From: Gordoniibacillus kamchatkensis
GTDB lineage: Bacteria > Bacillota > Bacilli > Paenibacillales > NBRC-103111
Direction of reading: 5' to 3'
Assembly (NCBI RefSeq): GCF_000829455.1
Contig: NZ_JXAK01000025.1
Coordinates: 32,281-96,280 of the forward strand
Length of the DNA stretch: 64,000 nucleotides
The position numbers and the translations under genes were made by a program. Positions 60,004-64,000 of the stretch are shown in pieces. How positions within the stretch are numbered: the stretch's first letter is position 1; each line of letters begins with the position of its first letter. The notes under the pieces are model-generated. The model had not been told where the DNA came from, made no database searches, and saw only the letters and a list, made by a program, of their open reading frames with translations.

Positions 60004-61428
60004 CTATCGGTCGAGCATGGGAAACGGCAGCCGGCGCCGGACGCGGCGGTAAACGTCGCTGTAGGGCAGCTCCCGGTCCAAATAGCTCAAATGCGTATCC
60101 GCCAAGCCCAGTAAAGTTCTGATTTGGCGGTACGCCTGCTCTTCCTCGGAAGTTTCGTCCGCCGCCGCGGCACGACCGGCACCGGGATAGACCTCGAGCA
60201 GAGCCGCCGCTGCCGTATGACAATTTTCTTCTGTCAGAGCCCTAACGACTTTGACAGCGGCTGCTTCCGAATCTGGAAGAAAACGCTCTTTCAGGAGCAC
60301 GGCCAGCCGGTCTTCCTGCCGGGCGACTTTGCATATCCGGATCAGCTTCAGCAGCGGCGCCGCCCAATTCGGGTTGTGCCGAAACGCTTCTCCGTACCAA
60401 TGAATGGCGGCGTTGTCCTCGCCCAATTCTTCGCAAATTTGTGCCAGGGCAAAGGCAGACAAATAAGTGCCTGTTCCCGCATCCGTATTATAGTGGACAG
60501 GAGGCCTGCCCTTGCTCAAGGCGAGCAGAAACTGCTCCTTGGCTTCCGGCTTCCGCTCTGCAGCGTTCAGCACGGCGCCTTTCATATGGTAAAGATCCGT
60601 GTAATCGGGAAACCGCGCGATGCCTCTGTCCAACGCTTCTAAGGCGTCCTCGTACCGGGCCATTTCGAGGAGGCAGCGGCTCTCGTATTTGTGCAGCAAA
60701 TGGCGGTAGCTCGTATCCGGCCCGGCGAGCGACATGGATTCCCGAAGATGCGCCAGGGCGGAACTCCAATTTGCCATGCGCATGTGCTCGACGGCCACAT
60801 TGTAATGGGTGAACGGATCGCCGGGATGTTCGCTCAGCTCCTTCTCCAGCAGCTCCACATTTCGGCGGATTTTGTTTTTACCGGTCATCACGCTCCCCGA
60901 ATATCCGTAGTGGTGGATTTTCACGGTTGTCATATGAAAATGCGCCTGCGGACGCTGCTCCATAATGGACGCCGCGATCTGTTCATGAATGCGGCCGCGG
61001 AACCGGTACGACGGGCGGTTCCGAAACATGCGCACGATTGGATTGACGGTTGCCGCGAACGATTCAGCCGTTTCTCCGGAATGGTTGTGCACCTGCAAAA
61101 AGAACGCTTCGTATTCCGTATGATTCGTACAAATCCGCAGCTGCTCTTTATCTCCGGCATCCAGCTCTTCATCGGCATCAAGAAACAGGATCCACGTCCC
61201 CCGGGCCCGATCGAGACCTGCGTTGCGCGCTGCGGAAAAATCGCCGTTCCATGCCGCGGTGACGACTTTGGCCCCGAAATTTTTCGCGATTTGCACTGTC
61301 TCGTCCGTCGAACCGGTATCGACGACAACGATTTCGTCCGCGACGCCGGCTACGCTTCGCAAGCAGCGCGGAAGGGCGACAGCTTCATTCTTGACGATCA
61401 TGCACAGCGAAATCGCCGGCTGCTTCAC
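60004..61428 (-). CDS. GT2 glycosyltransferase with TPR repeats (paralogue 2)
   Basis: A 474-residue protein. GTG 61428 follows GGAGGG by six bases and gives KQPAISLCMIVKNEAVALPR. VDTGSTDET and the DxD in LFLDADEELD are intact, and TPR helices follow (HYNVAVEHMRMANWSSALAH; NAAIHWYGEAFRHNPNW). It overlaps the 3' end of the upstream paralogue by 44 bases, implying coupled expression. It ends 16 bases before paralogue 1. Confidence 0.87.
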   Translation of the reverse strand: MKQPAISLCMIVKNEAVALPRCLRSVAGVADEIVVVDTGSTDETVQIAKNFGAKVVTAAWNGDFSAARNAGLDRARGTWILFLDADEELDAGDKEQLRICTNHTEYEAFFLQVHNHSGETAESFAATVNPIVRMFRNRPSYRFRGRIHEQIAASIMEQRPQAHFHMTTVKIHHYGYSGSVMTGKNKIRRNVELLEKELSEHPGDPFTHYNVAVEHMRMANWSSALAHLRESMSLAGPDTSYRHLLHKYESRCLLEMARYEDALEALDRGIARFPDYTDLYHMKGAVLNAAERKPEAKEQFLLALSKGRPPVHYNTDAGTGTYLSAFALAQICEELGEDNAAIHWYGEAFRHNPNWAAPLLKLIRICKVARQEDRLAVLLKERFLPDSEAAAVKVVRALTEENCHTAAAALLEVYPGAGRAAAADETSEEEQAYRQIRTLLGLADTHLSYLDRELPYSDVYRRVRRRLPFPMLDR

Positions 61429-63436
61429 GACGGACCCTCCTTCGGAATCCATTCCATTCCGTATGCCAACCTGTACGGTTCAGCATCTCGACATGCTGTT
61501 CGATCAGTTTGACATCGTTCTCAAGCATGAGGCAGTCCGGCTGACGGGACAACATGTCTTTTAAGCCCGCAGCGGCGAGGCGGAAATAGGAGAGGGCGGC
61601 GCCCGTTCGCGCTCTCGCGTCCTCCGGACTCGTTGCCAGCGAGCTTTCGAACATTTCGGCCGCTTGAGAGTAATGCCCTTTATCGTACAAAATTTCGCCC
61701 AGCATAAAAACGCCTTCGTCGTCGATACGCCGCTGGCGCAGCAGTTCGAGGAACAGATCGGCCGCTTGCGGCGTTCGTCCCAACCGATACAGCTCTTTGG
61801 CATAGACAAGCTCCCAGCCGGGATCCAATCGCAATAGTGTGCGTGCGGCGTTCCAGCATTGAACTTGGACGGCGAGCACGATAAGCTCCTGCGCCAGCTC
61901 GGCAGTGCTCGATGAAGGCGTATCCCGATTCGCGGCAGCTTCATCCTTGGCGGCGATGGTCGCAAAGTCCCTGAGCTCGGCCATCGATTCCCGAAGCGGT
62001 GACGGAATCGCATCCAGAAACTGCCCCCGCAAGCTACCGTCGCGCTCCAGCTGGCCAATGCCGCAAAGTAAGATCAACTGTTGCGCCTCGTTCGCGCCGG
62101 CCGGCGGAGGGTACTCGCTCCACATTCGCTCCGCGTGGGCGTACAGGCCGCATTGCAGCAGCGCTTTCGTATAAAGAATCCGCAGTTCCGGGTCGGAGAG
62201 CAACTCTGCCGGGATCGAATCCTTCGCTTCGCGGAACGCGCCGATCTCGTATAATACGGATGCCAGAGCGGCGTGCTGGCGAACGTCCAGCGGCTGAACG
62301 GCCGAACGCAGGAAGGAGGCGATTTCCGGAAGCGGAACGTTCAGCAGCTGAAAAGCTTCCGCTGCCCCGCGCAGAGCGGGTGCGTAATGGCTATGCGATT
62401 GCAGCGCCCGGTTGTACTCTCTGGCTGCCTCTTCCCAGCGGCCGAGTTTCAATCCCATCTCGGCCGCTTTCGCAAGAGCCCGATAGCTGCCGGTTCCCGC
62501 TTCCGCTACGTAACCGTCGTTGCCGCTTGTCTGTGCGGCTGCGCTGCGGAACGCTTCAAGCGCCGATTCCCAGCGCCCCTGATGTTCCAGGGAAAGCCCC
62601 AACAAGTAGGCAAGCTCGGAATAATCCGGATACGACCGCAGCTCCTTGCGCAGAAGCAGTTCGGCCAGACCCGCTTCTTGCAGCTCCAGCATGATTTTGG
62701 CAAGATCCCGAATTAAGGTTGGCCGGTAGGGAGCCCGGTCGGCAACGAAGAAGAGCGCCTTGCTCAACAACTCCTTAGCCTCCGCCAGCCGGCCTGCCTG
62801 GCAGCATGTAACGCCCATGTTGTACAAGTAAAACGGATCGTTCGGCTGCTCTTTCAACGCTTTAATCAGCAGCGCCTCGTTTCGTTTCGTTTTTTGTTTC
62901 CGTTCCATGATTTGCGGCAAATAACCGTAATGGCATATCCGAATCGGGGAGTCGTGTATAGCGGCAGCGCCGAACCGGTCGACAACCGATTGCCCGATAT
63001 CTTCATGGACCGCCCCTCGAAAATAAAATCCGCGGCCGTTCCGGAATATGCGGACAGCCCGGTGCGTCAGCCGGTCTTCGAGTCGGGGGCCGAGCGCATT
63101 GTCGATCAGAACGGCGAGCGCTTCCGCTGCCGTATGCCGCAAATGTTCGCGCAACTCCCGGATGCTGGAGACGAGATGCTCATCCGCATCGAGGCATAAA
63201 ATCCAGTCGGTCGCCGCATACCGAATCGCCTCGTTTCGCGCTGCGGCAAAAGAGTCCTGCCAAGGGGCGCTTATCACTTTCGCTCCCTGACGCATGGCGA
63301 TGGCGACTGAATCGTCGTTCGATCCGGTATCGACGACAATGATTTCGTCTGCGCCTTGTATGCTGTCCAAACATTGCGGAAGCAGCTCCGCCTCATCTTT
63401 GACGATGATATGAACACCGAGCGTTGGGATCCTCAT
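61385..63436 (-). CDS. GT2 glycosyltransferase with TPR repeats (paralogue 3)
   Basis: A 683-residue protein, the longest of the three. ATG 63436 follows AGGAGG; the longer frame from 63463 would include the palindrome upstream. GT2 motifs: VHIIVKDEAELLPQCLDSI, VDTGSNDDS, LCLDADEHL. At least six TPR-like units follow (AGRLAEAKELLSKALFF; GRWEEAAREYNRALQSHSHY; GHYSQAAEMFESSLATSPED). It lies immediately downstream of the repeat protein gene on the same strand, which may be its acceptor. Confidence 0.87.
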   Translation of the reverse strand: MRIPTLGVHIIVKDEAELLPQCLDSIQGADEIIVVDTGSNDDSVAIAMRQGAKVISAPWQDSFAAARNEAIRYAATDWILCLDADEHLVSSIRELREHLRHTAAEALAVLIDNALGPRLEDRLTHRAVRIFRNGRGFYFRGAVHEDIGQSVVDRFGAAAIHDSPIRICHYGYLPQIMERKQKTKRNEALLIKALKEQPNDPFYLYNMGVTCCQAGRLAEAKELLSKALFFVADRAPYRPTLIRDLAKIMLELQEAGLAELLLRKELRSYPDYSELAYLLGLSLEHQGRWESALEAFRSAAAQTSGNDGYVAEAGTGSYRALAKAAEMGLKLGRWEEAAREYNRALQSHSHYAPALRGAAEAFQLLNVPLPEIASFLRSAVQPLDVRQHAALASVLYEIGAFREAKDSIPAELLSDPELRILYTKALLQCGLYAHAERMWSEYPPPAGANEAQQLILLCGIGQLERDGSLRGQFLDAIPSPLRESMAELRDFATIAAKDEAAANRDTPSSSTAELAQELIVLAVQVQCWNAARTLLRLDPGWELVYAKELYRLGRTPQAADLFLELLRQRRIDDEGVFMLGEILYDKGHYSQAAEMFESSLATSPEDARARTGAALSYFRLAAAGLKDMLSRQPDCLMLENDVKLIEQHVEMLNRTGWHTEWNGFRRRVRREAAGDFAVHDRQE

Positions 63437-63453
63437 ATCCTGCCTCCTGAAGA

Positions 63454-63481
63454 AAGAGTACATGGGTGCCCATGTACTCTT
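63454..63481. promoter_or_regulatory. perfect 13-bp inverted repeat before the GT2-TPR operon
   Basis: AAGAGTACATGGG-TG-CCCATGTACTCTT lies between the repeat-protein stop and the paralogue 3 ribosome site. There is little T-run, so it could be an operator, an mRNA-stabilising hairpin or a weak terminator allowing lower expression of the transferases. Confidence 0.6.
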
Positions 63482-63513
63482 GGCGATAACACAGTATATT
63501 TGTTGCAGACCGC

Positions 63514-64000
63514 TTAAGTTCCTTGAGCATTGAAAAGGACGTTGATCGTCGATGCGTTGCCCGCAGCGGCGGACCGATACGACAAGCGCGTATATTTCAG
63601 GAAGCGCGCCGGGACCAATACATCGGTTGAGCCTGCGGCGATCGGGTTGTCGCCTGTCGTATCGATAAAATAGTTGGTGCCGTCGGCACTGATTTCCACT
63701 TGCGTATCGACCGGGTTGGCTCCCGTGTTCACGACGAAGAAGGAGTAAGTTCCCAGAACGCTGGTAGTGATGGCAGGAAGCGGCGTGAACGTGTCGCCCG
63801 TCGTGATGCCGGTCGTCGCCTGCTCGACAAAGCTTTTTTGCGAAATGGAAGTGACGCTGCTCAGCGTACCGGCTGTGATGGTCGCACCAAGCACGCTGGT
63901 GATCGTACCGTTCAAGAGATTGGTGACTGTACCGGCGGAAGTCAGCGTACCGGCTGTGATCGTGGCGCCAAGCACGCTGGTGATCGTACCGTTCAAGAGA
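63514..64000 (-). CDS. tandem-repeat surface-type protein (5' truncated by window)
   Basis: The frame is open to the right edge, so the true start lies outside. The visible C-terminal 161 residues begin with two copies of a Thr-rich repeat of 27 residues (core NGTITSVLGATITAGTLTSA). They end in a beta-rich domain with TYSFFVVNTGANPVDTQVEI, resembling DUF6385-type domains of Paenibacillaceae. Many Thr/Ser residues could be O-glycosylated, and three glycosyltransferase genes follow directly. A role in spore surface or S-layer-like filaments is possible but only inferred. Confidence 0.7.
   Translation of the reverse strand, partial: LLNGTITSVLGATITAGTLTSAGTVTNLLNGTITSVLGATITAGTLSSVTSISQKSFVEQATTGITTGDTFTPLPAITTSVLGTYSFFVVNTGANPVDTQVEISADGTNYFIDTTGDNPIAAGSTDVLVPARFLKYTRLSYRSAAAGNASTINVLFNAQGT
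63891..64000 (-). repeat. 81-bp in-frame tandem repeat
   Basis: GCACGCTGGTGATCGTACCG at 63891 recurs at 63972, exactly 81 bases (27 codons) later, with nearly identical flanks. The array runs out of the window. Confidence 0.85.

Noticed and set aside
63891..64000. CRISPR-like direct repeat
   Set aside because: The 81-base periodicity is in frame, without spacers, and encodes a protein repeat.

Overview
The window looks like chromosomal DNA of a GC-rich, endospore-forming Gram-positive bacterium of the Paenibacillaceae type (Paenibacillus/Cohnella-like). Pointers are Shine-Dalgarno sites of the GGAGG class throughout, frequent GTG/TTG starts, a KapB homologue, a YhcN/YlaJ-type spore lipoprotein, YheC/YheD-type ATP-grasp proteins, a monothiol bacilliredoxin (YtxJ/BrxC), a Bacillus-type FadR operator and a CcpA cre site. 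No rRNA, tRNA, CRISPR array, insertion sequence or prophage was recognised.

Layout. 1-9.6 kb: housekeeping and sporulation-related genes: two ABC-F ATPases, a C39-type peptidase, a thioredoxin-like protein, KapB, a Gfo/Idh/MocA oxidoreductase and several small unknown proteins. 9.6-15 kb: sulfate ABC transporter sbp-cysT-cysW-cysA, followed by a hydrolase and a YezD protein. 15.8-28.8 kb: a fatty-acid beta-oxidation island. fadR-etfB-etfA run leftward and fadF-fadN-fadA-fadE-lcfB-thioesterase run rightward, with a near-ideal FadR operator inside the fadR promoter region. 28.8-33.5 kb: an AT-richer intergenic stretch with strong RNA-type hairpins, then a two-gene signalling locus (REC-PAS-kinase, then a GAF/HisKA/three-receiver protein that has no ATPase domain). 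34.7-41.0 kb (minus strand): a six-gene operon of a KamA-like radical SAM aminomutase, a YheC/D ATP-grasp, PEP mutase, phosphonopyruvate decarboxylase, 2-aminoethylphosphonate-type transaminase and a second ATP-grasp. This looks like a phosphonate conjugate pathway and is the best candidate for an undescribed system. 41.3-51.4 kb: bacilliredoxin, an EamA transporter, then a PucR-regulated amino-acid/beta-alanine-type catabolic locus that carries a 3' remnant of alanine dehydrogenase. 51.4-54.8 kb: M20 amidohydrolase, GDSL esterase and SDR. 55-64 kb: a glycosyltransferase cluster, including three GT2-TPR paralogues, next to a tandem-repeat surface-type protein cut by the window end.

Many genes here carry single-base frameshifts although all their motifs are intact (sbp, fadF, fadA, the thioesterase, the histidine kinase twice, ppd and the first yheC/D gene). 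Most look like loss of one base. The simplest reading is assembly or sequencing indels, so apparent split genes and the apparent thiolase/acyl-CoA dehydrogenase fusion should not be taken as biology without resequencing.
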